DNA of 64,000 nucleotides, from contig SZPI01000002.1 of NCBI GenBank assembly GCA_030263635.1, positions 1 to 64,000 on the forward strand, in the 5' to 3' direction. The translations under genes were made by a program, and so were the position numbers. Of this stretch, positions 27,636 through 36,265 are shown piece by piece. Position 1 is the stretch's first letter, and the number at the start of each line of letters is the position of its first letter. The notes below the pieces were generated by a model. It was not told the origin of the DNA and did not search any database. It saw nothing but the letters and a program-made list of their open reading frames with translations. Origin of the DNA: Flexicrinis sp001567485. GTDB taxonomy: Bacteria; Chloroflexota; Anaerolineae; Aggregatilineales; Phototrophicaceae.

Positions 27636-28828
27636 CGCGCGGCCTCGTCAACGGGCAGCACCCACGCCAATGCTTCCGGCAGCACACTGCGGAAGGCTAC
27701 AAGGCTGTGTCCGCTGCCGACCTCGACGTACTTGTACGCCGTCTCGCTGGAACGTCGGTTCAGCAGCGCCCGCAGGTCGCGCCCCGGCTGAACGAACCGC
27801 GCTGCGCCTTCATAACGGCCGACCGATTGGAAGATGCGCTCTGGGAGGTTCTCGGCGCTGTCGAGCCGGCGTGCGATCTGGCGCAGTTCAGCCGCGGATT
27901 TCCCTTCGCCCAGCGGTGGCGACAGCATGATGAGGCGGCTGAAGACAGCCGGATTCTTGAGTGCCGCGTGCGCGCTCGCGACCGCGCCCATCCCGACGCC
28001 GCCGATGCCGATCTTCTCCGGATCGACGCGATATTCGGTTTGCAGGAACGGCAGCAGTTCCGAGATGAGGAACTGGTAGTGCCGGTCGTTGGCTAGGAAG
28101 TTCTTGTCACGCGTCGATTGATCGCCACTTTGCATCATCGCCAGAATGGCCGGCGCCGCCGCCTTGTGCTTGATGAGCGCGTCAGCCACGAAGTTCGCCT
28201 GCATCGGCCCGTTCGTCCACTCGCCGTCAAGCAGCACGATCAGCGGAAGCGGCTCATACCCGCTGTCGTAGTCCGGCGGCGTATAGACCCAGCACTTACG
28301 GCCGCCAAAATTCAGCTGCACGCTGCGTACAGAATGCTCGTCAACCCGTCCATGCGGCACCCGGTGCAGCTTCTCCCAGTCCGGGAACGGTCGCGCTTCA
28401 GGCATACGGAGCACCGACACGGACATTTGCCGCGTGCTGATCTTCGTCGGGTTGTACGGGTCGCTGTGCCAGTACTTGTTGACGCGCGCAACGATATTGG
28501 AATCACGCGCAACCGACGTCATCGGGTCGTCGATGACGATCATATAGTCGAGCAGATCATCCGGCTTGAACTTAACCGACACGTACCAGAGCGTCGTGCC
28601 GGCGAGGTTCTCCATCGGGACGAATGGTGGGTCACGCCGAATGGTATCAAGGTTGACCGCGACCCGGCTCGCCCCCGGCCGTGCGAAAATAAACGTCGCC
28701 GTGTCATGTTCGATCCACGGGAAGTTCGCGCGCTGCCTTAGAAGCTGTTCGACAAGCGGTTGGCGGGATCCAATCGGTGTATTCAAGGCGTCTTTCAGGA
28801 AGGACTCGAACGATGTCCAGTTCGTCAT
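27632..28828 (-). CDS. Enterochelin esterase-like alpha/beta hydrolase lacking the nucleophile serine
   Basis: The 398-residue protein has the two-part layout of the Fes/IroE group: an N-terminal Ig-like domain (about 1-190) and a C-terminal hydrolase domain with CWVYTPPDYDSG, LPLIVLLDGE and DPEKIGIGGVGMGAVASAHAAL. The nucleophile elbow is normally GxSxG, but here it reads GVGMG, with Gly in place of Ser. A candidate catalytic His remains in GSGHSLVAF. It may be a non-catalytic binder or use another residue. ATG 28828 is chosen because AAGGAG lies upstream; a GTG at 28873 is possible. A minus-strand extended -10 element TGCTACAAT lies at 28898-28906. Compare the intact homologue at 54649-55509. 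Confidence 0.8.
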   Translation of the reverse strand: MTNWTSFESFLKDALNTPIGSRQPLVEQLLRQRANFPWIEHDTATFIFARPGASRVAVNLDTIRRDPPFVPMENLAGTTLWYVSVKFKPDDLLDYMIVIDDPMTSVARDSNIVARVNKYWHSDPYNPTKISTRQMSVSVLRMPEARPFPDWEKLHRVPHGRVDEHSVRSVQLNFGGRKCWVYTPPDYDSGYEPLPLIVLLDGEWTNGPMQANFVADALIKHKAAAPAILAMMQSGDQSTRDKNFLANDRHYQFLISELLPFLQTEYRVDPEKIGIGGVGMGAVASAHAALKNPAVFSRLIMLSPPLGEGKSAAELRQIARRLDSAENLPERIFQSVGRYEGAARFVQPGRDLRALLNRRSSETAYKYVEVGSGHSLVAFRSVLPEALAWVLPVDEAAR

Positions 28829-28897
28829 GTGCTGCTGTGCTCCTTGAGTCGCGGAAGGCGCCATAGGGTTCACTCGATTGATTTATTCAACCCGCAT

Positions 28898-28906
28898 ATT
28901 GTAGCA
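28898..28906 (-). promoter_or_regulatory. Extended -10 promoter of the esterase-like gene
   Basis: On the minus strand TGC followed by TACAAT forms an extended -10 element, 20 to 70 bases upstream of the alternative starts. No -35 box is evident. Confidence 0.4.
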
Positions 28907-28948
28907 TCTGCGCGGAGATTTCCCCAAGTCAGCCGAGATCAGCCCTGC

Positions 28949-30280
28949 ATGACCCGCCACGCTGCAAGCGCCGTATCCGTTCTTGCCGGCCTTCGCCGGT
29001 GGGCCGTCCTTGCGCCGGCGTTCGCCGCCTTTATGCTGTGGCCGCTGTGGTATCGCTTTCCAGACACTCCCGGTCTTGCGACCCCCTACTACTTTATGCG
29101 ATTTGCGTTTGCGCTGCCCGCCGGCATCGCGGTTCTCGCATGGGTATTCGGTGGATTCTGCGGGTTTCGCGCCTTGATCGCGGCTCGAACAGGCCGAGCG
29201 TTCGCCGCGTTTCTGCTCGCGCTGGCGTTGTGGTCTTACCTGTCGACATCGTGGGCATTCCGCAGAGAGGCCGACCCGCAGCTTGCGCTGGGGGCGAGTA
29301 TGCAGTTATCAAGCGCGATCCTATTCGCCCTTGCTGTCACATCGACACGCATGCCGCCGCGCATCATCACGCTGGCGTTGTTCGCTGGCGCGTTGTGGCA
29401 TGTCGCACTGGTTGGACAGCAGGTCGCGCTTCAAGGCTCAGCCGGTGGGATATGGTCGAGCCTCGGCGAGTTCCCGATCAGCCTCGATCAGGCGCGCATC
29501 AGCGTTGTACAGGCCGAAGGGATCCGCTTGCTGCGCCCGTATGGCCTGCTGCCGCATCCGAACCTGCTGGCCGGTTACCTCGTCGCGGCCGTGCTCGCCA
29601 GCGCGTCGTGGCTGATCCACCGCCGGCTTCCGCTGATCGTGTCCCTCACCGCCGGAGCTGCGGTGCTTTGGGCTTTCCTCCTGACGTTCTCACGCGGGGC
29701 GTATCTCGGCTTCGGCGCCGGCGCGCTAACTCTGCTCGTGCTTACGCTGCGCTCACCTGACGTCGACCGGCATCGTATCGCTACACTCGGCGCATGGACG
29801 GTCATCATCGCGGTCGCATTTGCGGCCGTCTATCAACCGTTCCTGCTTGCGCGCGCCGGGGTCGGCGTCGAGACCACCGAGCAGTACAGCGCCGCCGAAC
29901 GGTCGGAGCTGAATGCCGCCGCACTGATCGTAATTGCGGAGCATCCGTTCACCGGCGTTGGCGCGGGGAATCTGCCATGGCGATCCGCCGCTGTCCTGAA
30001 TGAACGCGGGTCAATCGTGCAAGGCAACTACCCGCACAACATCGTGCTGTCCATCGCCGGAGAATACGGGCTGGTCGGTGTCGCGCTGTTCGCCGGCGCC
30101 GTCGCCGCTGGGTTGGCCGGGTCGCTGCGCGGGCGATACACGGCGCACCGGTCGGCGTTGATCGCCGGTTTCGCGGCGCTGCTGCTGGCCGGTCAATTCG
30201 ACTACTACATGGTGACGTTCATGCAGTTTCAGGCCGCATCGCTGGCACTGATCGGCGCGGCGCTTGCTGATAGAAAGTGA
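28949..30280 (+). CDS. O-antigen ligase / Wzy-like membrane protein
   Basis: The 443-residue protein has about 11 membrane segments and the central Wzy_C features: an outside loop with RPYGLLPHPNLLAGYLV, FSRGAYLGFGAGAL, and a later loop with HPFTGVGAGNLPW and NYPHNIVLSIAGEYGLVGVALF. Conserved Arg and His residues in these loops bind the polyprenyl-linked glycan. The family includes O-antigen ligases, polysaccharide polymerases and oligosaccharyl transferases; which applies is not clear. It would fit with the polysaccharide genes at 18.5-21.1 kb. The ATG at 28949 is chosen because hydrophobic homology starts there; the frame extends upstream without homology. Its stop overlaps the possible GTG of the next frame (GTGA). 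Confidence 0.8.
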   Translation: MTRHAASAVSVLAGLRRWAVLAPAFAAFMLWPLWYRFPDTPGLATPYYFMRFAFALPAGIAVLAWVFGGFCGFRALIAARTGRAFAAFLLALALWSYLSTSWAFRREADPQLALGASMQLSSAILFALAVTSTRMPPRIITLALFAGALWHVALVGQQVALQGSAGGIWSSLGEFPISLDQARISVVQAEGIRLLRPYGLLPHPNLLAGYLVAAVLASASWLIHRRLPLIVSLTAGAAVLWAFLLTFSRGAYLGFGAGALTLLVLTLRSPDVDRHRIATLGAWTVIIAVAFAAVYQPFLLARAGVGVETTEQYSAAERSELNAAALIVIAEHPFTGVGAGNLPWRSAAVLNERGSIVQGNYPHNIVLSIAGEYGLVGVALFAGAVAAGLAGSLRGRYTAHRSALIAGFAALLLAGQFDYYMVTFMQFQAASLALIGAALADRK

Positions 30281-30336
30281 CCGGGGGGTATGATACACTC
30301 CCGACGTTGCTGAACGCAGAGAAGGTGAGCGTCCTG

Positions 30337-33300
30337 ATGACGGTTCAATCCGGGGTACGAGATTATCTTTTTCGCGGCGCGCTGGCGGACATCGATCCGG
30401 ATGTTTCCGAACTCGTCCGCCACGAAACTGCGCGCCAAGCACGCTATCTGATCCTGATTCCATCGGAGAGCACGGTTCCCCTCGCGGTGCGAGAGACGCT
30501 GTCATCGGCGTTTCACAACATCTACGCGGAAGGCTATCCGTTGGAAGCCTCGCGGCAGTTGACCGAGGCCGAGATCCTCGATTACGGCGCACGATTGACC
30601 GAATACCGCCGTACGTCCGACGAACGGTATTACAAAGGCACGGAGTACGCCGATATCGTGGAGGCGCTCGCCCGCCGGCGGGCCGCGGAGCTGTTCGCGA
30701 CCGCGCAGTACGGCCCCGACAAGCTGTACGTCAACGTGCAGCCGTTGAGCGGCGCACCCGCGAACAACGCGGTGTATTCTGCCCTGCTGGCTGTCGGTGA
30801 CACCGTGATGGGCATGGATCTCATCCAAGGCGGCCACCTCACCCACGGCAGCCCGGTCAATCGCAGCGGCAAGCAGTACAAGATCGTTAGCTACGGCATC
30901 GATCCGGCGACCGAACAGATCGACTACGACGCCATGCGCGCGCTTGCGCTGGAGCATCGCCCGAAGATGATTATCGGCGGCTATTCCAGCTATCCGCACG
31001 TCCCCGATTGGGCGCGCTATCGGGCAATCGCGGACGAGGTCGGCGCGTTGCTGCTGGCGGACGTCGCGCATGTGGCAGGTCTCATCGCCGCAGGGGTGTA
31101 CCCGAACCCGGTCGGTATCGCCGATGTCGTCTCGTTCACGACTCATAAGACACTCGGCGGCCCGCGCGGTGCGGTCATCATCACGCACAAAAAGGCGCTG
31201 GCGACCAAGATCGACCGCAGCGTGTTCCCCGGCGAACAGGGCGGCCCGCATATCAACGCGATGGCCGCGCTCGCCGTCGCGCTCAAGATCGCGCATACTG
31301 AATCGTTCGCCGCGCTCCAGCGGCAGACCCTCCGTAATGCCGTAACCCTCGCCGACCGCCTGCGCGAACGCGGCCTACGCATCCCGTTTGGCGGCACGAC
31401 GACGCATCTCTTAAACGTGGATTGCAAGTCGGTCGTGGGGCCAGACGGCACGCCCCTGAGCGGCGATATGGCGGCGCGAATCCTCGATCTGTGCGGCATC
31501 GTCTGTAACCGGCAGACGATTCCCGGTGACACGTCTGCCCTCCGGCCCAGCGGGATTCGCCTCGGCACCCCGTGGATCACCCAACGCGGGTTCGGTGATA
31601 CCGAGACCCTGGCATTGGCGGACATCATCGCAGACGTGCTGCTGGCGTGTGTGCCATTCAGCTACAGCGGCCGCAAGCGGGACATCAGCCGCGCCAGCAT
31701 CGACTTCGACGTGCTGCAAACGGCGCGCGTCCGCGTCCGTGAACTCGCCGCCAGCGTTGGTATCGACACCGACGCGGCTGCCGACGATTATCCGCATTTC
31801 GCCTACGTCGATACCGTTTCGGATGATCCTCAGCGGGTCATCGTACGCGGCGCGCATGCGGCGGACTTCTTGAATGGCGCGCTCACCAGCGATGTCACGG
31901 CACTGACTCTCGACGCCTCACAGCCGACGCGCATCCTTGACCCGCACGGCCGCGAACTTGCGCAGGGCCGCGTGACCCGCGCTGGCGCAGCCGAGTACAG
32001 GCTGGAGCTTTCGGGTCAGGTTGGGCGCGCGGTGACGTGGCTCCGTTCTCTCTCCGACGCGTTCGTCATCATCGACCCGGAAGATGTGGCGGCGCGGCTG
32101 CCCGGCCCGGTGGAAGTCGTGGTCGATGGGCCGATCAACGCCAGCGCCCCGCTCGCGGAAGGCGAAGGCTTCGCCCCCAAGCCATTCTTCATCGGCCAGC
32201 GCACGCACACGTCCCCAGCGGCTGCCCCGCAGGACGTGTTCACATGGACGCCCGCCGAGTCCCCGGGACTGCTCACTACGCCGCTTCACGCGCTTCATAA
32301 GCAGCTTGGCGCGCGGATGACTCCGTTCGCCGGTTATGACATGCCGGTGTGGTACACCTCGGTGAAAGAGGAACACGCAGCGGTGCGCTCCAGTGCCGGC
32401 GTCTTCGACGTGACGCACATGGGCGTTTTCGATGTGCGCGGGCCGGGCGCATCAGCGTTCCTCGACGCGGTGACGACCAACGACGTTCCCGGGTTGGCGG
32501 TAGGCGAATCGCACTACACGTACTTCCTCGACATTCACGGACTCCCGCTTGACGATCTGATGATCTACCGTCTCGCCGATCAACACTACTTGGTCGTGGT
32601 GAATGCGTCGAACAACGACAAGGTATGGGCGTGGCTAAACGCTGCCCAGCGTGGCGACGTCGTGATCGACCCTGCTGTGCCACAGCGGCGCTTGCCCGGT
32701 TCGGATGCGGCGGCGCTCCGCGATCTGCGCAATCCAAGCGCCGGCGCGGATCGGCGTGTCGACATCGCCCTGCAAGGCCCCGCCAGCCTCGATATCCTGC
32801 TGAAGATGCAATCCGACGATGCGGCGAAATCCCGTCTTAAGGCGTTGGCATGGGCCGGCGTGACTCATGCTGTGCTTGACGGCTATGACGTGATCGTGTC
32901 GCGCACAGGGTACACGATGGAACGTGTCGCGTTCGAACTGTTCGTCCATCCCGACAAGGCCGCTTCCTTGTTCGAACGGCTGATCGCGCTTGGGGCGATA
33001 CCGTGCGGGCTGGCGAGCCGCGACAGCTTGCGCACGGAAGGCGGCCTGCCGCTGTACGGACACGAATTAGAAGGGCCGCAGTCTCTGACGCCGGGCGATG
33101 CGGGATTCGCCAATTACGTCAAGCTGTGGAAGCCGTTCTTCGTCGGCAAGAGCGCCTACGCGAAGCGGGAGCAGGAGCGCGACGCTGAGGTTGTCCGCTT
33201 CACGCTCACCAAAGGCAGCCGGCAGGCGCATCAGGGCGATCCTGTGATCGACCCGCGCGGCAAGGTGATCGGGCTGGTCACCAGCTGCGCGATCGACAGT

Positions 33301-33489
33301 CAGGGGACATATACCGGGTTGGCGTATGTAAAGTCCGACTTTACGGCAGAAGGCACGGTGCTTGAGATCTACTGCGGCTCGGATCGGCTGACTGCGGTCA
33401 ACTTGAGCGGTCTATCTCTCGGTGGGCGCGCTGTCGCACCCGAACGGGCGACCGTCCAAAGCCGGTATTACAAGGCCGCGAAGAAGTAG
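30337..33489 (+). CDS. Fused serine hydroxymethyltransferase - GcvT-like module - glycine cleavage T protein
   Basis: This 1050-residue protein joins enzymes that are normally separate. Residues about 1-475 are serine hydroxymethyltransferase, with LILIPSEST, NIYAEGYP, HLTHGSPVN, DVAHVAGLIAAG and the PLP Lys271 in TTHKTLGGPRG. Between YAEGYP and RYYKG there is an extra 30 or so residues compared with ordinary GlyA. Residues about 483-590 resemble the N-terminal half of GcvT/YgfZ proteins (VIVRGAHAADFLNGALTSDV, ILDPHGRELAQGRV). Residues about 645-1050 are a full aminomethyltransferase, with FAGYDMPVWY, FDVTHMG, LPLDDLMIYR and GGLPLYGHEL. Both ends act on tetrahydrofolate: SHMT interconverts serine and glycine with 5,10-methylene-THF, and T protein makes 5,10-methylene-THF from glycine. 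ATG 30337 has AAGGTGAG upstream. A rho-independent terminator follows. Confidence 0.93.
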   Translation: MTVQSGVRDYLFRGALADIDPDVSELVRHETARQARYLILIPSESTVPLAVRETLSSAFHNIYAEGYPLEASRQLTEAEILDYGARLTEYRRTSDERYYKGTEYADIVEALARRRAAELFATAQYGPDKLYVNVQPLSGAPANNAVYSALLAVGDTVMGMDLIQGGHLTHGSPVNRSGKQYKIVSYGIDPATEQIDYDAMRALALEHRPKMIIGGYSSYPHVPDWARYRAIADEVGALLLADVAHVAGLIAAGVYPNPVGIADVVSFTTHKTLGGPRGAVIITHKKALATKIDRSVFPGEQGGPHINAMAALAVALKIAHTESFAALQRQTLRNAVTLADRLRERGLRIPFGGTTTHLLNVDCKSVVGPDGTPLSGDMAARILDLCGIVCNRQTIPGDTSALRPSGIRLGTPWITQRGFGDTETLALADIIADVLLACVPFSYSGRKRDISRASIDFDVLQTARVRVRELAASVGIDTDAAADDYPHFAYVDTVSDDPQRVIVRGAHAADFLNGALTSDVTALTLDASQPTRILDPHGRELAQGRVTRAGAAEYRLELSGQVGRAVTWLRSLSDAFVIIDPEDVAARLPGPVEVVVDGPINASAPLAEGEGFAPKPFFIGQRTHTSPAAAPQDVFTWTPAESPGLLTTPLHALHKQLGARMTPFAGYDMPVWYTSVKEEHAAVRSSAGVFDVTHMGVFDVRGPGASAFLDAVTTNDVPGLAVGESHYTYFLDIHGLPLDDLMIYRLADQHYLVVVNASNNDKVWAWLNAAQRGDVVIDPAVPQRRLPGSDAAALRDLRNPSAGADRRVDIALQGPASLDILLKMQSDDAAKSRLKALAWAGVTHAVLDGYDVIVSRTGYTMERVAFELFVHPDKAASLFERLIALGAIPCGLASRDSLRTEGGLPLYGHELEGPQSLTPGDAGFANYVKLWKPFFVGKSAYAKREQERDAEVVRFTLTKGSRQAHQGDPVIDPRGKVIGLVTSCAIDSQGTYTGLAYVKSDFTAEGTVLEIYCGSDRLTAVNLSGLSLGGRAVAPERATVQSRYYKAAKK

Positions 33490-33525
33490 TTCAACCTCCG
33501 ATCATCCAACGACAAACTGAGCCAC

Positions 33526-33560
33526 ACGGGAGACTCTCATAAGTCTCCCGTTTCGTTTTG
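33526..33560 (+). terminator. Rho-independent terminator after the SHMT-GcvT fusion
   Basis: A 10-base-pair stem ACGGGAGACT / AGTCTCCCGT (33526-33535 and 33542-33551) with a 6-base loop is followed by TTCGTTTTG. It lies 37 bases after the stop, so the fusion gene is probably transcribed alone. Confidence 0.85.
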
Positions 33561-33572
33561 CGTCGATTCGCA

Positions 33573-33595
33573 TATAATCAAATTATGATTCGATT
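33573..33595 (+). promoter_or_regulatory. -10 element and A/T-rich dyad before the acyl-CoA dehydrogenase
   Basis: A perfect TATAAT (33573-33578) overlaps a small inverted repeat AATCA-AATTA-TGATT and a wider ATAATC...GATTAT pair. This A/T island stands out in GC-rich DNA. A -35 box is not clear (TTTCGT at 16-base spacing is the best). The dyad over the -10 region suits repression, for example by a TetR-type fatty-acid regulator, but no regulator gene is nearby. Confidence 0.35.
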
Positions 33596-33642
33596 ATCGC
33601 AGTCCGATAACGACATTCCGCCCGTGAAACGCCGAGGAGACC

Positions 33643-34836
33643 ATGGAAAACGTAGTGGAAGTAGAGGAAATCGCCGGGTTCGACTATCTGAAACTCGACT
33701 CGTTTCTACCAGACGAGCATAAGGCACTCGTGCAGCAAATTCGCCGGTTCAACCGCGATGTCGTGATGCCGAACATCAACCCGTACTGGGAAAAGGCAGA
33801 GTTTCCGTGGGAGATCGCCCGCGCGCTGAAAGACCTGCCGATCATGGGCGGGTTGATCCGAGGCTTTGGCAGCGCAGGGCTTGACCCGATGGCGGTTGGA
33901 TTAGTCGGCTATGAACTCGCCAAAGGCGACGGTTCGATTGCGACATTCTACGGCGTGCACAGCGGGTTGGCGATGGGCAGCATCGGCCTGTTGGGCAGCA
34001 ACGAGCAGCGCGAGCGTTGGCTTCCGGCTATGGCCCGCCTTGAGAAGATCGGGGCTTTCGCCTTGACCGAGCCTGACCGCGGCAGCAACGCTGTCGACCT
34101 ACAGACAACGGCGCGGCGCGACGGCGACTATTACGTGCTGAACGGCGCAAAACGCTGGATCGGCAACGCGTCGATCGCGGACGTGCTCATCGTCTGGGCG
34201 CGTGATGACGACGGGAACTTCGGCGGATTCGTGATCGAAGACCCGAACAACACGCCCGGCGTCACGATCACCGACATTCAAGGCAAGATCGGGAAGCGCG
34301 CGGTACTCAATGCCGACATCACCTTGAAAGATGTCAAGGTGCCTACCGAAAACCGGCTCGAAAAGGTGCGCTCGTTCCGCGACGTGGGCAAGGTGCTGAC
34401 CGTCGGGCGCTACGGCGTGGCGTGGGAGGCGGCCGGTATCGCGGCAGGCGTGTTCGAACTGGCGCTCGACTACGCTAAGGCTCGCGAGCAGTTCGGCAAG
34501 CCGATTGCCGCGTTCCAGCTCATCCAGCAGAAACTGGTCGAGATGGCGACCGAGGTCACGCTGGCGCGCGCGCTGTGCTTCCAGATCGGCAATTTGCTGA
34601 TCGCCGGCCAATTGAATGAGGGCATCGCATCAATGGCGAAGTACAACAACGCACGCAAGGCGCGGCAGGTCGCGCTGTTGGCGCGTGAGACGCTAGGCGG
34701 CAATGGAATCCTGCTTGAGAACCACATCGCGCGGCTTATGCTTGACGCCGAAGTGGTATACACCTACGAAGGCACCAACGAGATCAACCTGTTGATCGTG
34801 GGGCGCGACCTCACCGGTCACAATGCCATCTTCTAG
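33643..34836 (+). CDS. Acyl-CoA dehydrogenase, glutaryl-CoA dehydrogenase-like
   Basis: The 397-residue flavoprotein oxidises an acyl-CoA at the alpha-beta bond and passes electrons to ETF. It has the FAD/substrate motifs FALTEPDRGSNA, WIGNASIADVLIVWAR, YGVAWEAAGIAAGVFELAL, REQFGKPIAAFQLIQ, and the C-terminal ETLGGNGILLENHIARLM. The segment TYEGTNEINLLIVGRDLTG matches glutaryl-CoA dehydrogenases, where the Glu of YEGT is the catalytic base. The decarboxylating glutaryl role is therefore likely but not certain. The ATG has GAGGAG upstream. It is bounded by its own promoter island and a strong hairpin at 34865, so it is a single-gene unit lying between the two glycine-metabolism units. Confidence 0.9.
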   Translation: MENVVEVEEIAGFDYLKLDSFLPDEHKALVQQIRRFNRDVVMPNINPYWEKAEFPWEIARALKDLPIMGGLIRGFGSAGLDPMAVGLVGYELAKGDGSIATFYGVHSGLAMGSIGLLGSNEQRERWLPAMARLEKIGAFALTEPDRGSNAVDLQTTARRDGDYYVLNGAKRWIGNASIADVLIVWARDDDGNFGGFVIEDPNNTPGVTITDIQGKIGKRAVLNADITLKDVKVPTENRLEKVRSFRDVGKVLTVGRYGVAWEAAGIAAGVFELALDYAKAREQFGKPIAAFQLIQQKLVEMATEVTLARALCFQIGNLLIAGQLNEGIASMAKYNNARKARQVALLARETLGGNGILLENHIARLMLDAEVVYTYEGTNEINLLIVGRDLTGHNAIF

Positions 34837-34864
34837 CGGACACAGATCCCGCGTCTGAAGACTC

Positions 34865-34899
34865 AGCGCCCCGAAGGTTGTTCGGGGCGCTTGATATTC
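34865..34899 (+). terminator. Hairpin terminator after the acyl-CoA dehydrogenase
   Basis: An 11-base-pair perfect stem AGCGCCCCGAA / TTCGGGGCGCT (34865-34875 and 34881-34891) with a 5-base loop is followed by TGATATTCT. The T-run is short, but stem strength and position 28 bases after the stop support termination. Confidence 0.7.
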
Positions 34900-35017
34900 T
34901 ATGTGCTGGTACTGCTGAGATCGGCCGCCGAAGGTCGGCAGGCTTGACGATCTGACTCGTGGCGTAATTCGAGTAAAAAGGGGCCGGCACGACCTCATCA
35001 CTCAGCACTCGCCACGT

Positions 35018-35713
35018 TCAACTATGCGCGTGAAGCCGCGCTTGCAAGTCAGCCACAATGGCGTCCACCGCGGTGCCGAACGTGTACACCGCCACAAAGT
35101 TCCCTTCGGGGTCGATCAAGAACTGTGACGTCGTGTGGTTCACGATGTAGTATGGCGTGTCACTACTCTCGACAACGTCATAATAGGCGCCGAACTGCTC
35201 GGTCATCGGGGTGAGCGTCGCGTCGTCTGCGGTAGCACCGACGATCGCCGGGTCGAAACGCGACACATAATCACGAAGGACATCCGGCGTATCGCGGGCC
35301 GGGTCAACGCTCACCAGCATGAACGTCACGTCGGCGGCATCTTCCCCAAGCGCCTTGCGAATCACGCGCCAGTCGGTCATGGTCGACGGACAGAAGTCCG
35401 GGCAGTAGGTATAGCCGAAGTAGATCAGCGTATAACGGCCGCGCAAGGACTCCAGCGTGACCACCCCATCGGCGCTTTGCAGCGTAAACGGCTCAACGGC
35501 TTTCGGTTCAAGTGCCGTGACGCCAGATGAGTACGCCCCCGGGTCGACAAGCGCCGCACGGGTGCCTGTGGTCGCGTCAGCCGGCGGCTGTTGGCCGGAA
35601 ATGAACGCAAGCGCCGCGACAACGATCAAAGCGAAGATTGCCGTGACGATGAGTCCGATCAGCACCGGCGACACGCGGTTGGCGCCGGTCGTTTGCGTCG
35701 GGCCACTTGACAT
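35018..35713 (-). CDS. SCO1/SenC family copper chaperone-like protein
   Basis: The 231-residue protein has one N-terminal membrane segment (VLIGLIVTAIFALIVVAALAF) and a thioredoxin-like domain outside the membrane. The copper-binding residues are all present: the CxxxC in YTYCPDFCPSTM and the distal His in IVNHTTSQFLIDPEG. SCO proteins deliver copper to the CuA site of cytochrome c oxidase or act as thiol reductants. No oxidase genes lie in this window. The ATG at 35713 has GAGGTGA eight bases upstream. It is divergent from the small unknown gene at 35784. Confidence 0.9.
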   Translation of the reverse strand: MSSGPTQTTGANRVSPVLIGLIVTAIFALIVVAALAFISGQQPPADATTGTRAALVDPGAYSSGVTALEPKAVEPFTLQSADGVVTLESLRGRYTLIYFGYTYCPDFCPSTMTDWRVIRKALGEDAADVTFMLVSVDPARDTPDVLRDYVSRFDPAIVGATADDATLTPMTEQFGAYYDVVESSDTPYYIVNHTTSQFLIDPEGNFVAVYTFGTAVDAIVADLQARLHAHS

Positions 35714-35783
35714 GGTAAATTTCACCTCGCTTCCTCAATTGTGAAGATTGTAACAGACTCTTCCGGCGATACACGAGGCTGTA

Positions 35784-36197
35784 ATGCGCAACTTCCACCC
35801 GCTTGACGTCTTCACTGACAACGAGACATCCGGCCTGCTTACCTTTTCATCTTCCGTCGATGCCCCCTTCCGGCCTGAGCTGAATATGCGCAAGGAAGGC
35901 ACGTACGTCGCGCTGGCGATCTCGCACGGGCCGATCGAGCTAGCGCTCCGTCCGCGTATCGATGAACTGCGACGCGTGCTCGGCCGCCTTGTCGCCGTGG
36001 AGGGATTGCAAACCACCCGCCAAGTTGGGACGGGCGAGGCCTATATCGCCCTCGGGCTTCAAAGTGATGGCACGCTCCTCATGCGTCCAACACTGGTCGC
36101 CGATGCGACCGGACACCTGTGCTTTAACTTGCTGCTTACACCGGCGTCGCGTGCCGTGTTGTACACATGGGTCGGCGTTATTCGTGACGACGAGTAG
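35784..36197 (+). CDS. Small protein of unknown function
   Basis: I do not recognise this 137-residue protein. It is soluble, with no signal peptide, membrane segment or Cys motif. A helix with several Arg residues (LALRPRIDELRRVLGRLVAVEGLQ truncated here to positions about 52-76) lies between beta-rich halves, and the C-terminal half reads GEAYIALGLQSDGTLLMRPT then a hydrophobic strand. CGAGGCTGTA precedes the ATG as a plausible ribosome-binding site. It sits directly upstream of the glycine riboswitch promoter but is separate from it. Confidence 0.65.
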   Translation: MRNFHPLDVFTDNETSGLLTFSSSVDAPFRPELNMRKEGTYVALAISHGPIELALRPRIDELRRVLGRLVAVEGLQTTRQVGTGEAYIALGLQSDGTLLMRPTLVADATGHLCFNLLLTPASRAVLYTWVGVIRDDE

Positions 36198-36221
36198 CCA
36201 TCGCCAGTGCGCATCGCGGTG

Positions 36222-36250
36222 TTGCGTGTTGACGTGCCGGTCGGTAGAAT
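36222..36250 (+). promoter_or_regulatory. Promoter of the gcv operon
   Basis: TTGCGT (36222-36227) and TAGAAT (36245-36250) lie 17 bases apart. Transcription from about 36257 would begin just before the glycine aptamer. Confidence 0.5.
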
Positions 36251-36265
36251 TCTGCCCAATTCGAT

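Noticed and set aside
30277..30336. Start of the SHMT-GcvT fusion at the GTG overlapping the previous stop
   Set aside because: No homology in the extra 20 residues, and AAGGTGAG favours the ATG at 30337; still possible.
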